Assembly (NCBI RefSeq): GCF_004364165.1
Contig: NZ_SOAY01000011.1
Span: forward strand, 992,001-1,056,000
Reading direction: 5' to 3'
Source of the DNA: Maribacter spongiicola
Lineage (GTDB): Bacteria > Bacteroidota > Bacteroidia > Flavobacteriales > Flavobacteriaceae
DNA: 64,000 nucleotides
A model generated the notes under the pieces. That model saw nothing but the letters and a program-made list of their open reading frames with translations, searched no databases and had not been told where the DNA came from. A program made the translations under genes and the position numbers. Below are positions 33,797-43,010 of the stretch, in pieces; the first letter of the stretch is position 1, and each line of letters opens with the position of its first letter.

Positions 33797-35074
33797 TTAT
33801 TGGTCGTTGCAAGTAAAACATGCCATTTGTGCTTTGGTCATATGTAAGTCCTCTGATCCTTTTAAAGCCTCTGTCAGTTCTTCCCTCTCAACCAATTCTT
33901 GATGAAATAGAAACGCATAATCTACCAACTCATTTCGCCTATTTTTCATTTTTGCAATTAGCTCTTTACCGTCCAATGCATAAATCTCAATAGGCCATAC
34001 GGCAAAGGATGATTCAATGGCTTCATCTGTTAGTAAGCGCTGTAATTCTCTCGCTTCTTTTTCAAATATAGATGGTGATATGCCTCTCATAAAATAAACA
34101 TCGAAAGGGGATATTAAACCTGGTAAAAAATCAATTTCTTTTTCATAAGACTGTACCTCTGGCAGAAATGCCTGGTACGAAATTAGAGTAGGTAAAACCC
34201 CTTCTAGATTAAAAAAAGCATTGTCCCTATCGCACGGTAAGGGAATTGCATTAATGGAATCTCCTAAATTTTCAATAGCCCAACCCCATTGTTTTGAATG
34301 TCTGTCCCAATCACCAATTAACAAATCGAATAAACGAGCCCTTACTAAAGCATTATTATCGATACCCACTTTGTTAGGACTCTTCAACTTTAACTTTTGC
34401 AAATCTTCGGTATCTACGAGCGAATCCATATTTTTTTGTCCCAACCAACTGGCATTACCTTCCGTCTCATATTCTAAAAGAAATAAGCGATTACCGAATT
34501 TGTTATTATAATCAGAGAGTCGTTCTTGCTTAGGTACAAATACCAGCTTAGGCTTAGTATTTAATATTCTGGCATATTCAGAAAGTTTAGCAACCACTAT
34601 TGCCGCATATGGATGTTGTGCAGATATACCATCAACTATAATATTTTCAATACCCATAGTCTCAGCAACCTTGGGTACTAATGGCGATGGATCTTTAGAA
34701 ACACTTCTTAATGTCATTAGGGTACCATCATCTCTTTTCAATTTAAGTGAATGGGTCTGTTGACCGCCACCCTCTTCAAGAATTTTTATATTTCCTTCTA
34801 AATTATCCAAATACAAAATAGGAACTTTAACTGGTGTCGCCCATGCATTTCTATACTGCTCCCCCTGCATTACACTTTTAATTGCGTTTGCTTCATACAA
34901 TGTACTCGCGGCAACCAAAACAGAATCATATTTTTTAAAGTCTATTTCATCGACTTTAGAAAATTCTAAAATCTCGCATGTATCAAAAGTTTTGCTCGTA
35001 CTTGATAATGACCAATACGTAAGTATTCCAAATACAATTACCAAAATAACTAGACCTAAAAGAATCTTTTTCAA
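33797..35074 (-). CDS. Membrane-anchored HipA/FAM20-like kinase-fold protein
   Basis: 425 residues. One signal anchor (about 5-23) and an extracytoplasmic domain. EGGGQQTHSLKLKRDDGTLMTLRSVSKDP (about 101-129) looks like a kinase N-lobe (glycine-rich loop and lysine). ARLFDLLIGDWDRHSKQWGW (246-265) and CDRDNAFF (281-288) match the catalytic and metal-binding motifs of HipA/FAM20-type kinases (DxDRH and DxD/DN). Homologous domains are fused to phosphoesterases and barrels in other Bacteroidota, from memory. The C-terminus ends ACFTC. Substrate unknown; kinase activity is an inference. Confidence 0.62.
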   Translation of the reverse strand: MKKILLGLVILVIVFGILTYWSLSSTSKTFDTCEILEFSKVDEIDFKKYDSVLVAASTLYEANAIKSVMQGEQYRNAWATPVKVPILYLDNLEGNIKILEEGGGQQTHSLKLKRDDGTLMTLRSVSKDPSPLVPKVAETMGIENIIVDGISAQHPYAAIVVAKLSEYARILNTKPKLVFVPKQERLSDYNNKFGNRLFLLEYETEGNASWLGQKNMDSLVDTEDLQKLKLKSPNKVGIDNNALVRARLFDLLIGDWDRHSKQWGWAIENLGDSINAIPLPCDRDNAFFNLEGVLPTLISYQAFLPEVQSYEKEIDFLPGLISPFDVYFMRGISPSIFEKEARELQRLLTDEAIESSFAVWPIEIYALDGKELIAKMKNRRNELVDYAFLFHQELVEREELTEALKGSEDLHMTKAQMACFTCNDQ

Positions 35075-35287
35075 CTGAATGGTTTAAATATTAGACCACA
35101 CAAGATTAATTATAAAACATACCAAGGACTTATCTAATAAAATAAATTTTTGACCTGAAAAGAGATATGGATTAAATAAACCGTCAGATTATTATTTTCT
35201 CAATACATTGTTAAAAATTTGATGATATCTTAACTTAGAATGATTAAATTTATAAGACACGCAATTACGTAAACTAAAAGATTTTTT

Positions 35288-36913
35288 ATGAACGGATTAA
35301 TAATGGATTACCCACTTACCACTAATACCATTTTAAAATATGCAAATAGTGCATTTCCTGACAAAAAATTAATCTCTTACCTGCCGGATGGTAGTAGACA
35401 TGAATATACCTATGGTCAGCTATACAAACGTTGCTGTCAACTTGCAAATGCCTTACGAAATAAATTAGGAATCTCTAAAGGAGATATGGTCGGCACATTT
35501 GCATGGAATCATTATCAACATGTTGAGCTTTATTACGGAATTCCGGGAATTGGTGCGGTTTGCCACACTATAAATATTAGATTATCATCTCAGCAAACAG
35601 AGTTTATAATCAACCATTCTGAAGACAAGGTTATTTTTGTAGATGCGACCCTTGTGCCTCTTTTAGAAAAAATTGCTCCGAAATTAGAAACTGTAGAAAA
35701 ATATATTATCATCAATGCCCCTAAAGGTTTTACAACTAGTTTACAAAATATTGTGCACTATGAAGATTTAATTGGCGAACAATTAGAAACTATAGATTGG
35801 CCAGTCATTAACGAGAACGATGCTAGTGGAATGTGTTACACGAGCGGTACTACAGGAATGCCTAAAGGAGTTCTTTATTCGCATCGATCTACTTACCTGC
35901 ATGCCATGACTATTCTTTCACCAAATGCTGGCAACTACAGTAATAATGACATAATACTACTCATTGTACCTCAGTTTCATGTTATGGCTTGGGGGTTTCC
36001 GTATATGTGCCTCTTAACTGGTTCAGACATGGTAATGCCTTCGCTTCACTTACGCCCAGATGCAATAATTAGAATTCTAGAAAGTGAAAATATCAATAAA
36101 GCTAACGGAGTGCCGTCTATTTGGCGTGGAGTATATGATGAAATGAAAAAGAATCCACCAAAGAAAAAACTAGCTTTAGAAGAATATTTAGTAGGTGGTT
36201 CTGCGTTATCCGCGAGCCTGATAGCAAATTTCGAAAAAGACTTTGGCATTAGAGGAGTTCAAGCTTGGGGAATGACGGAAACCTCACCACTTGGCACAGC
36301 AAGTAGACTTCAGAGAAAACATGAAGAACTTAGTGAAAAAGAACAAATTAAGGTCCGTGCGAAACAAGGAATTGAATTTCCAGGGATAGAAATGCGAATA
36401 ATCGGAGAAGACGGAAAAGTAGCTCCACGTGATGGCAAAACCATGGGCGAATTACAGGTGAAGGGAGCTTGGGTCATTAAGTCTTATTTTAAAACTAATA
36501 GCCGAGAAAACTTTACCAAAGATGGTTGGTTTAGAACAGGCGATGTAAGTACCATTGATAAAAACGGCTACATGGAAATTACAGATCGTACAAAAGATTT
36601 AATAAAAAGCGGTGGCGAATGGATTTCTAGTGTTGCATTAGAACTGGCGTTAATGTCCCATCCAAAGGTTAAGGAAGCTGCCGTAATCGCCATTCCAGAT
36701 AAAAAATGGTCTGAAAGACCTTTGGCTACTTTAGTATTAACTGATGAAAATAATCCTGTATCGACCGAAGAACTGAAAGAGTTTTTATCTAAAGATTTTG
36801 CCAGTTATCAAATACCTGATAACTATGTAACTATAAATGAAGTACCAAAAACTAGTGTTGGCAAGTTTGATAAGAAAGAAATTAGAAGATTGTATGCAGA
36901 AGGGAAACTTTAA
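35288..36913 (+). CDS. Acyl-CoA synthetase (AMP-binding, ANL superfamily)
   Basis: 541 residues. AMP-binding signature MCYTSGTTGMPKGVLYSHRS near 192-211, TGPWGFP-like region reading MAWGFPYM, WGMTETSP near 327-334, and the C-terminal hinge DRTKDLIKSGGEWISS with the catalytic Lys in TSVGKFDKKEIRR. It resembles medium/long-chain fatty acid:CoA ligases; the exact acid is not evident. ATG 35288 keeps the family start (MDYPLTTNTIL begins at the second Met, five residues in). Monocistronic. Confidence 0.88.
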   Translation: MNGLIMDYPLTTNTILKYANSAFPDKKLISYLPDGSRHEYTYGQLYKRCCQLANALRNKLGISKGDMVGTFAWNHYQHVELYYGIPGIGAVCHTINIRLSSQQTEFIINHSEDKVIFVDATLVPLLEKIAPKLETVEKYIIINAPKGFTTSLQNIVHYEDLIGEQLETIDWPVINENDASGMCYTSGTTGMPKGVLYSHRSTYLHAMTILSPNAGNYSNNDIILLIVPQFHVMAWGFPYMCLLTGSDMVMPSLHLRPDAIIRILESENINKANGVPSIWRGVYDEMKKNPPKKKLALEEYLVGGSALSASLIANFEKDFGIRGVQAWGMTETSPLGTASRLQRKHEELSEKEQIKVRAKQGIEFPGIEMRIIGEDGKVAPRDGKTMGELQVKGAWVIKSYFKTNSRENFTKDGWFRTGDVSTIDKNGYMEITDRTKDLIKSGGEWISSVALELALMSHPKVKEAAVIAIPDKKWSERPLATLVLTDENNPVSTEELKEFLSKDFASYQIPDNYVTINEVPKTSVGKFDKKEIRRLYAEGKL

Positions 36914-36960
36914 TTATATTAAAGTTTCCCTTCTACTATAACATAAGTCTTGAAAAAAGA

Positions 36961-39813
36961 CTATTTACTTAAATACATTTTACGCCTTGCATATAGGTTG
37001 TAAAACTCATCATCTTTAAGACTATCTATGAACAGAATACTTTCACCTGTACTTTTCATTTCAGGACCTAAATTCTTATTCACATTCGGGAATTTATTGA
37101 AAGAGAATACAGGTTGCTTAATAGCAAAGCCTTCTAATTGAGGGTTGAAGTTAAAATCTTTTACCTTCTTTTCTCCTAACATTACTTTCGTTGCATAGTT
37201 GACATAAGGCTCTTTGTAAGCCTTTGCAATGAAAGGTACCGTACGAGACGCCCTAGGGTTTGCTTCTATGATATATACAATATCATCTTTGATAGCAAAT
37301 TGAATATTGATAAGACCTACAGTATTTAACGCTAAAGCAATTTTCTTGGTATGATCTTTAATTTGCTGCATAACAAATTCACCAAGGTTAAATGGTGGCA
37401 ATGTTGCATTTGAATCCCCAGAGTGAATTCCACAAGGTTCAATATGCTCCATAATACCAATGATATATACATCTTCACCATCGCAAATGGCATCTGCTTC
37501 AGCTTCTATAGCACCATCCAAGTAATGATCTAGCAATAACTTGTTATTTGGTATTTTTCTTAAAAGATCAACAACATGTTCTTCTAATTCTTCCTTATTA
37601 ATTACAATTTTCATTCCCTGACCTCCTAAAACATAAGATGGTCTTACTAATAACGGAAAATCCAATTCATCTGAAAGTGTTATTGCTTCTTCAGCAGTCT
37701 CCGCTACTCCAAATTGAGGGAATGGAATATCATTCTTCTGTAATAACTCAGAAAAACTACCTCTATCCTCAGCTAAATCTAAAGACTCGAAACTTGTACC
37801 AATAATCTTAATTCCGTATTTGGATAACTTTTCAGCAAGTTTAAGCGCTGTTTGTCCGCCTAATTGAACGATTACTCCCTCAGGTTTTTCATGACGAATA
37901 ATGTCATATATATGTTCCCAATAAACTGGCTCAAAATACAGCTTGTCTGCAGTATCAAAATCAGTTGAAACCGTTTCTGGGTTACAGTTGATCATAATAG
38001 TTTCATAACCGCATTCCGCAGCTGCTAAAACGCCGTGAACACAACAGTAGTCAAATTCTATACCTTGACCAATTCGGTTCGGTCCAGATCCTAGAACTAC
38101 AATTTTCTTTTTATCAGAAACTATACTATCATTTTCAACATATCGTGTACCGTCTGGCTTTTGTATTTCCGCTTCAAAGGTAGAATAGTAATATGGAGTC
38201 ATTGCCTTAAACTCTGCTGCGCAAGTATCTACAAGCTTATATACCCTATTTATGTTAAGCTCAGTTCTCTTATTATAAACCTCACTTTCATAACAATCTA
38301 ACATGTGGGCAATTTGCCGGTCCGCAAATCCTTTTTGTTTCGCTTCTAACAATAATTCTTTTGAAATTGTTGAAATAGTAAATTTAGATATTTCCTTTTC
38401 TAAAATATAAAGCTCTTCATACTGCTTAAGAAACCACATATCAATTTTTGTGATTTCATGTATTCTACTTAATGGAATACCTATTTGTATTGCATCATAA
38501 ATAACAAAAACACGATCCCAACTAGGTATGGTAAGTTTACTTATAATTTGCTCATAATTTTTGTAACCCTTACCATCGGCACCTAACCCATTTCGTTTAA
38601 TCTCTAAAGATTGGGTTGCTTTATGCAATGCTTCTTGAAATGAGCGACCAATACCCATAACTTCTCCCACAGACTTCATCTGCAGACCTAAAGTACGGTC
38701 AGATCCCTCAAATTTATCAAAGTTCCAACGTGGTATTTTTACGATAACATAATCTAATGTCGGTTCAAATAATGCGGATGTAGATTTTGTAATCTGATTA
38801 TCTAATTCATCCAATGTATAACCTATTGCTAATTTAGTAGCCACTTTTGCAATCGGATACCCAGTTGCTTTTGATGCTAAAGCAGAAGACCTTGATACTC
38901 TAGGGTTGATTTCAATCGCTATAATATCTTCTTTTTCATCAGGACTAACTGCAAATTGCACATTACATCCGCCTTCAAAATCACCTATACTACGCATCAT
39001 ATGTATAGCCATATCACGCATTTTCTGATAAGTTCTATCTGAAAGTGTCATTGCGGGGGCTACTGTTATAGAATCTCCGGTATGAATACCCATTGGATCC
39101 ATATTCTCAATAGCACATATGATAACAACATTATCGTTTTTATCCCTAAGCAATTCTAACTCATATTCTTTCCACCCCATTAGGGCTTTATCGATCATTA
39201 CTTCATGAATTGGTGAAATCTCTAGACCATAACTTAATTGCTCGTCAAAATCTTCTGGCTTGTACACTATAGAAGCTCCTGCCCCACCAAGTGTGTAAGA
39301 AGCTCTTATTACTAAAGGAAATCCAAATTCTTGAGCTATCTCTTTACCTTTTAAGAAAGAGGTCGCTGTAGCTTGTGGTGCCATGCCTACACCTATCTTC
39401 AACATTAGCTCTCTAAATTGCTCTCTATCTTCAGTAATATTTATTGCATCAATGTCTACACCTATTAATTCTACCCCGAAATCTTCCCAAATTCCTTTCT
39501 TATCAGCTTCTATACAAAGATTCAGCGCTGTTTGACCACCCATGGTTGGTAATACCGCATCTATTTGAGGATGAGCTTTTAATATCTCAATTATAGATTT
39601 TGTTGTTAACGGTTTTAAATAAACATGATCCGCCATTGTTGGATCCGTCATAATAGTTGCCGGGTTACTATTTATAAGAATAGTTTCAATACCATCTTCA
39701 CGTAACGAACGTAAAGACTGACTACCTGCATAATCGAATTCACATGCTTGACCGATAACAATAGGACCTGAACCTATTAATAAAATTGAGTTTAAATCTT
39801 TTCTTTTGGGCAT
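36961..39813 (-). CDS. carB: Carbamoyl-phosphate synthase large chain, without the C-terminal MGS domain
   Basis: 950 residues. Start MPKRKDLNSILLIGSGPIVIGQACEFDY. Two homologous ATP-grasp halves are present (GSGPIVIGQ/GSGPNRIGQ, INSNPATIMTDP/INCNPETVSTDF). The E. coli enzyme has about 1073 residues with an allosteric MGS-like domain; this protein stops at YARRKMYLSK, so that domain is missing. CarB makes carbamoyl phosphate for pyrimidine and arginine synthesis. carA is not in the window. rpmH is upstream on the same strand. Confidence 0.95.
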   Translation of the reverse strand: MPKRKDLNSILLIGSGPIVIGQACEFDYAGSQSLRSLREDGIETILINSNPATIMTDPTMADHVYLKPLTTKSIIEILKAHPQIDAVLPTMGGQTALNLCIEADKKGIWEDFGVELIGVDIDAINITEDREQFRELMLKIGVGMAPQATATSFLKGKEIAQEFGFPLVIRASYTLGGAGASIVYKPEDFDEQLSYGLEISPIHEVMIDKALMGWKEYELELLRDKNDNVVIICAIENMDPMGIHTGDSITVAPAMTLSDRTYQKMRDMAIHMMRSIGDFEGGCNVQFAVSPDEKEDIIAIEINPRVSRSSALASKATGYPIAKVATKLAIGYTLDELDNQITKSTSALFEPTLDYVIVKIPRWNFDKFEGSDRTLGLQMKSVGEVMGIGRSFQEALHKATQSLEIKRNGLGADGKGYKNYEQIISKLTIPSWDRVFVIYDAIQIGIPLSRIHEITKIDMWFLKQYEELYILEKEISKFTISTISKELLLEAKQKGFADRQIAHMLDCYESEVYNKRTELNINRVYKLVDTCAAEFKAMTPYYYSTFEAEIQKPDGTRYVENDSIVSDKKKIVVLGSGPNRIGQGIEFDYCCVHGVLAAAECGYETIMINCNPETVSTDFDTADKLYFEPVYWEHIYDIIRHEKPEGVIVQLGGQTALKLAEKLSKYGIKIIGTSFESLDLAEDRGSFSELLQKNDIPFPQFGVAETAEEAITLSDELDFPLLVRPSYVLGGQGMKIVINKEELEEHVVDLLRKIPNNKLLLDHYLDGAIEAEADAICDGEDVYIIGIMEHIEPCGIHSGDSNATLPPFNLGEFVMQQIKDHTKKIALALNTVGLINIQFAIKDDIVYIIEANPRASRTVPFIAKAYKEPYVNYATKVMLGEKKVKDFNFNPQLEGFAIKQPVFSFNKFPNVNKNLGPEMKSTGESILFIDSLKDDEFYNLYARRKMYLSK

Positions 39814-39841
39814 CTTACTACTTTTTATTTTGGGAATTGGA

Positions 39842-39878
39842 CAAAAAAAAGGTGCTACTTTTAAAAAAGTAACACCTA
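39842..39878 (-). terminator. Terminator between rpmH and carB
   Basis: Read on the minus strand, AGGTGTTACTTTT / AAAAGTAGCACCT (39877 to 39850) form a hairpin with one mismatch, followed by eight T residues (39850-39843). It lies between rpmH and carB and should separate them. Confidence 0.85.
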
Positions 39879-39902
39879 TATATTTTATAAACTATGCAAT
39901 CA

Positions 39903-40070
39903 TTATTTCTTATGTCTTGTTTCAGAGGAAACGGTCAATTTCTTTCTTCCTTTTGCTCTTCTTCTTGCAAGAACCTTTCTACCATTTACGGAAGCCATAC
40001 GCTCACGAAAACCATGTTTGTTCTTTCTCTTTCTTTTTGACGGCTGATATGTTCTTTTTTGTCCGGGCAT
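39903..40070 (-). CDS. rpmH: 50S ribosomal protein L34
   Basis: 55 residues, so it is easily missed by length filters. The protein starts [20 protein letters not shown] and continues with the L34 signature [25 protein letters not shown]34 is a short basic component of the large subunit. It has its own promoter with a full TTG-N19-TATATTTG, and a terminator separates it from carB. Confidence 0.96.
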   Translation of the reverse strand: MPGQKRTYQPSKRKRKNKHGFRERMASVNGRKVLARRRAKGRKKLTVSSETRHKK

Positions 40071-40128
40071 CTCTTAAACCTTTTCTATTTAATATGAAAT
40101 TATTCAGAATTCTCTGTGAAACTGGGCG

Positions 40129-40158
40129 CAAATATACAAAGAGTTTTTTCTTTAACAA
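40129..40158 (-). promoter_or_regulatory. rpmH promoter (Bacteroidota type)
   Basis: On the minus strand TTG (40158-40156), a 19-nt spacer, and TATATTTG (40136-40129) match the -33/-7 consensus. The start of transcription is predicted near 40122, about 50 nt ahead of the rpmH ATG. Confidence 0.7.
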
Positions 40159-40324
40159 GTGATATGAAAAAAAATATTTTTATTAATCCGTACGTGACAA
40201 AACCAAGCTTTTGATTAATTTTGCCAGAATCTAAATTTAGTGCCGAAATCGCTTTATTTTATTAGGGTTATGATTAATTTCAAATTTACAATCAAACTAT
40301 CATCGAGAAATAAAAACTTAAAAT

Positions 40325-40840
40325 ATGTTCAATAAAAATTTAAAATTAATCATTGCGGGACTTATAATCGCTTTTTCTGTGTACCAGTTTATAGAAGGTA
40401 ACATCGGAAATGGAATATTTTTAATCTTACTATCCTTAATTTTTATTTTTCTTTATTTTAGAAACGAGATTATATTGTTAGCATTTTTAAAAATGCGTAA
40501 ACAAGATTTAGCCGGCACAAAAAACTGGTTAGATAAAATTAAAAACCCTAAAGGTGCATTAACGGTTAAACAACAAGGCTATTATAACTATCTACATGGT
40601 ATCATCTTCTCTCAAACTAATCTAACCCAAGCTGAAAAATACTTTAAAAAAGCACTTAAGCTTGGTCTTACGATGGATTACGATGTAGCCATGGCAAAGT
40701 TAAGCTTAGCTGGTATTTCAATGCAAAAGCGTCGTAAAAGAGAAGCGACCATGCTGCTTAACGAAGCAAAGAAATTAGATAAAAACAACATGTTGACAGA
40801 TCAAATAAAAATGATGCAACAACAACTGAAGAAAATCTAA
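40325..40840 (+). CDS. Membrane protein with C-terminal TPR-like helices
   Basis: 171 residues. Two N-terminal hydrophobic helices (about 8-25, 30-46) form a hairpin, and the C-terminal half is helical with LTQAEKYFKKALKLGL, which fits tetratricopeptide repeats. No catalytic motif. It may scaffold other membrane proteins; neighbours give no clue. It converges with the lytic transglycosylase gene with only 3 bp between stops. Confidence 0.62.
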   Translation: MFNKNLKLIIAGLIIAFSVYQFIEGNIGNGIFLILLSLIFIFLYFRNEIILLAFLKMRKQDLAGTKNWLDKIKNPKGALTVKQQGYYNYLHGIIFSQTNLTQAEKYFKKALKLGLTMDYDVAMAKLSLAGISMQKRRKREATMLLNEAKKLDKNNMLTDQIKMMQQQLKKI

Positions 40841-40843
40841 GTC

Positions 40844-41800
40844 TTATTTTGTTTCTCTGTAGTAACCTTTATTAGGGATTTCTAAAGTGTATTTTTTACC
40901 AGAGCCATTGTTTAAATGTGGCTCTCTTAACCATGGGTTATGTCGTTTTAGAATTTTATAGTTGATTTCGTACTCTTGTGCGAAGTCTGCAAAATCAGTA
41001 ACTGGCTTATTAATCTCAACATTAAAAGTAGGTATAGCTTTATACATATCTTCTTGCTCGACATGAAAACCATACTTTTCTGGATTGGCAAGAATTTCTT
41101 TTATTGCCATAATTCTAAAAACATACCTACCGGTTTCATCGCCCAATAACAAATCCCAATAATTATCTACTTGCTGAATACCCATGTATTTATTAATAGC
41201 TCCCGGACCAGCATTATACGCAGCTGCAGTCAAAGCCCAACTACCATATTTATCTTTCCATCTATTTAAATACTTACAAGCAACCTCTGTAGACTTTTCT
41301 AAATGGTAACGTTCATCAACATTCGAATTGACCTCTAAACCATACTCCCTACCTGTTTCTCTCATTATCTGCCAAAAACCTGTGGCACCTGCTGGCGAAA
41401 CTACATTTGTTAAACCACTTTCTGCAACCGCTAAGTATTTAAAATCATCTGGAATACCATTTTTAGCCAGTATTGGTTCTATTATTGGAAAAAACTTGTT
41501 CGCTCTTTTAATTAGCAACAAAGCGTTAGACTGCCAATACGTATTTACCAAAAACTCGCGGTCTACCCGTTCCATAATTTCTGGATCTTCTTGCGGAACC
41601 ACTTCTCCTGCAAAATTTAAGTCTTGAGGAATATCAATTGAAGAAATTTTATACGATTTCGCTACGTTTTTCTGGACACTATCATTCGCCACAATTTTAT
41701 CTTTTACCGCTATAGCATCAGTACTTTGTACCGCAAATATCAAGGTGCCTGCAACAAATACAACACCTAACAACATCAATATATTCTTAATAGTTTTCAT
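40844..41800 (-). CDS. Lytic murein transglycosylase (MltD/Slt-like, no LysM)
   Basis: 318 residues. N-terminal signal/anchor (about 5-24). The SLT domain contains the catalytic Glu127 in YLAVAESGLTNVVSPAGATG, followed by GFWQIMRETGREYGL and AAAYNAGPGAINKYMG. It cleaves the MurNAc-GlcNAc bond in peptidoglycan to form 1,6-anhydro-MurNAc. The last about 50 residues match the MltD post-SLT region but no LysM domains follow. Periplasmic. Confidence 0.88.
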   Translation of the reverse strand: MKTIKNILMLLGVVFVAGTLIFAVQSTDAIAVKDKIVANDSVQKNVAKSYKISSIDIPQDLNFAGEVVPQEDPEIMERVDREFLVNTYWQSNALLLIKRANKFFPIIEPILAKNGIPDDFKYLAVAESGLTNVVSPAGATGFWQIMRETGREYGLEVNSNVDERYHLEKSTEVACKYLNRWKDKYGSWALTAAAYNAGPGAINKYMGIQQVDNYWDLLLGDETGRYVFRIMAIKEILANPEKYGFHVEQEDMYKAIPTFNVEINKPVTDFADFAQEYEINYKILKRHNPWLREPHLNNGSGKKYTLEIPNKGYYRETK

Positions 41801-41865
41801 GAATTTTATATTTAAAATTATTTCTACCCAATCTGTAGTGAACCAAAGGTATATATAGAACTATC

Positions 41866-42528
41866 TTATTCCAAAATAATTGTTGGCAAGTTCTCGTTAA
41901 ACCACTTTGACCTATGTATAATCATAGTATGTGTACCATTGACCACAGGTATACAATTATTAATATTCGCGATAGGAAAAACTGTGTCTTTTTCGCCATG
42001 TATATGAACTAATTTTTTGCACGGCACCTCTTGTTTCCAATTTACCAACTCATTTATACTCCAATCTATATAGCTTTTATCTCTAACGGATAAATATTTT
42101 TCATACAGTGATAACCGCTTTGTTACACTTTCACCGAAAGCATATTTTACCAGTAATTCTACATTGTTCACCAACCCCGTAGGCAGTAATTTATGAACAC
42201 TTGTATACCTAGCAAACATCATACGCTTTGGCAGCTCATATCTAGTTTTAACACTTGACACAATTATTACTTTTCTTACCTCTATATATTTAGTCATTTC
42301 TTGAACTAGGAGTCCGCCCAACGAAACCCCCAACAATACAACATTTTTATGTTGTACGAGTTTACACATATTTTTAGCGTACTCACTAAATGAAATATCT
42401 TTTGTAGGAATACTCCATTCTAACAAATGCAGTTCAAATCTCTCTTCGGGCAATTGTATATATTCAAAAATTGTAGGACTTGCTGCCATACCTGGCATAC
42501 AATACACATGAATTATATTATCTATCAT
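41866..42528 (-). CDS. Alpha/beta-hydrolase-fold protein
   Basis: 220 residues from ATG 42528 (the alternative GTG start adds two residues). The nucleophile elbow is GVSLGG, and the late HGEKDTVFP and NGTHTMI segments fit the Asp and His of the catalytic triad. The small size resembles the flavobacterial alpha/beta-hydrolases that often carry only a minimal cap. Substrate unknown. No membrane segment or signal peptide. Confidence 0.75.
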   Translation of the reverse strand: MIDNIIHVYCMPGMAASPTIFEYIQLPEERFELHLLEWSIPTKDISFSEYAKNMCKLVQHKNVVLLGVSLGGLLVQEMTKYIEVRKVIIVSSVKTRYELPKRMMFARYTSVHKLLPTGLVNNVELLVKYAFGESVTKRLSLYEKYLSVRDKSYIDWSINELVNWKQEVPCKKLVHIHGEKDTVFPIANINNCIPVVNGTHTMIIHRSKWFNENLPTIILE

Positions 42529-42647
42529 AGTCACGAAACGTAGTAAAAACTAGGAAATTAAGTATTTTTTAACTAGTTTTGTAAGAGAATGCGAAAAACA
42601 CATGTTTTTACATGTCATATAATCTGTACAGCATTTTATAAACGAGG

Positions 42648-42678
42648 AATTACGATATGAGAACATCGTAATTTTTTT
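42648..42678 (+). terminator. Orphan intrinsic terminator upstream of the GNAT-like gene
   Basis: AATTACGAT / ATCGTAATT (42648-42656, 42665-42673), a 9-bp stem with an 8-nt loop, followed by a T run to 42678. The nearest upstream gene is on the other strand, so the terminator should end a short non-coding transcript or leader starting within 42535-42647. Confidence 0.7.
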
Positions 42679-42706
42679 GTCTAATAGCAACACTAAAATT
42701 ATCTAT

Positions 42707-43003
42707 ATGAACGATGTTATCATTAATGACAATTCTTTTCTGCGCCAATTTGAAACTACTGTAGATGGTCATCTTGCCAGAATTGAATATTCTTCTCAAG
42801 AACGAAAAGTTTTCCTTACCAAGTTAGTTGTTCCTGAAGAAATTACAGATGAAGATTTCAGAGAAAACTTCATCAAAGCCGTTCTAAGTATAATTCAAGA
42901 AAGAAATCTTAGGGTTGTACCAACAAGCCCACATATCGCCGGATTTCTACGAAAAAATAGAAGACAGTATAAAGAAATGCTGCCTATCGGTATTCGTATC
43001 TAA
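42707..43003 (+). CDS. GNAT-like (YjdJ-type) protein with degenerate acetyl-CoA site
   Basis: 98 residues from ATG 42707; the open frame runs ten codons further up but crosses the terminator, so this ATG is preferred. The beta-strand/helix pattern (HLARIEYSSQERKVFLTKLVVPEEI...LRVVPTSPHIAGFL) matches the small YjdJ/GNAT-like family. The pyrophosphate-binding GxGxG-like loop after VPEEI is replaced by TDEDFREN, so acetyl-CoA binding may be lost. Function unknown. Confidence 0.65.
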   Translation: MNDVIINDNSFLRQFETTVDGHLARIEYSSQERKVFLTKLVVPEEITDEDFRENFIKAVLSIIQERNLRVVPTSPHIAGFLRKNRRQYKEMLPIGIRI

Positions 43004-43010
43004 AAAATTT

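Noticed and set aside
39806..40162. 118-codon plus-strand open frame between carB and the TPR-like gene
   Set aside because: It is antisense to rpmH and its terminator, and the translation is low-complexity Phe/Leu-rich from the complement of basic codons.
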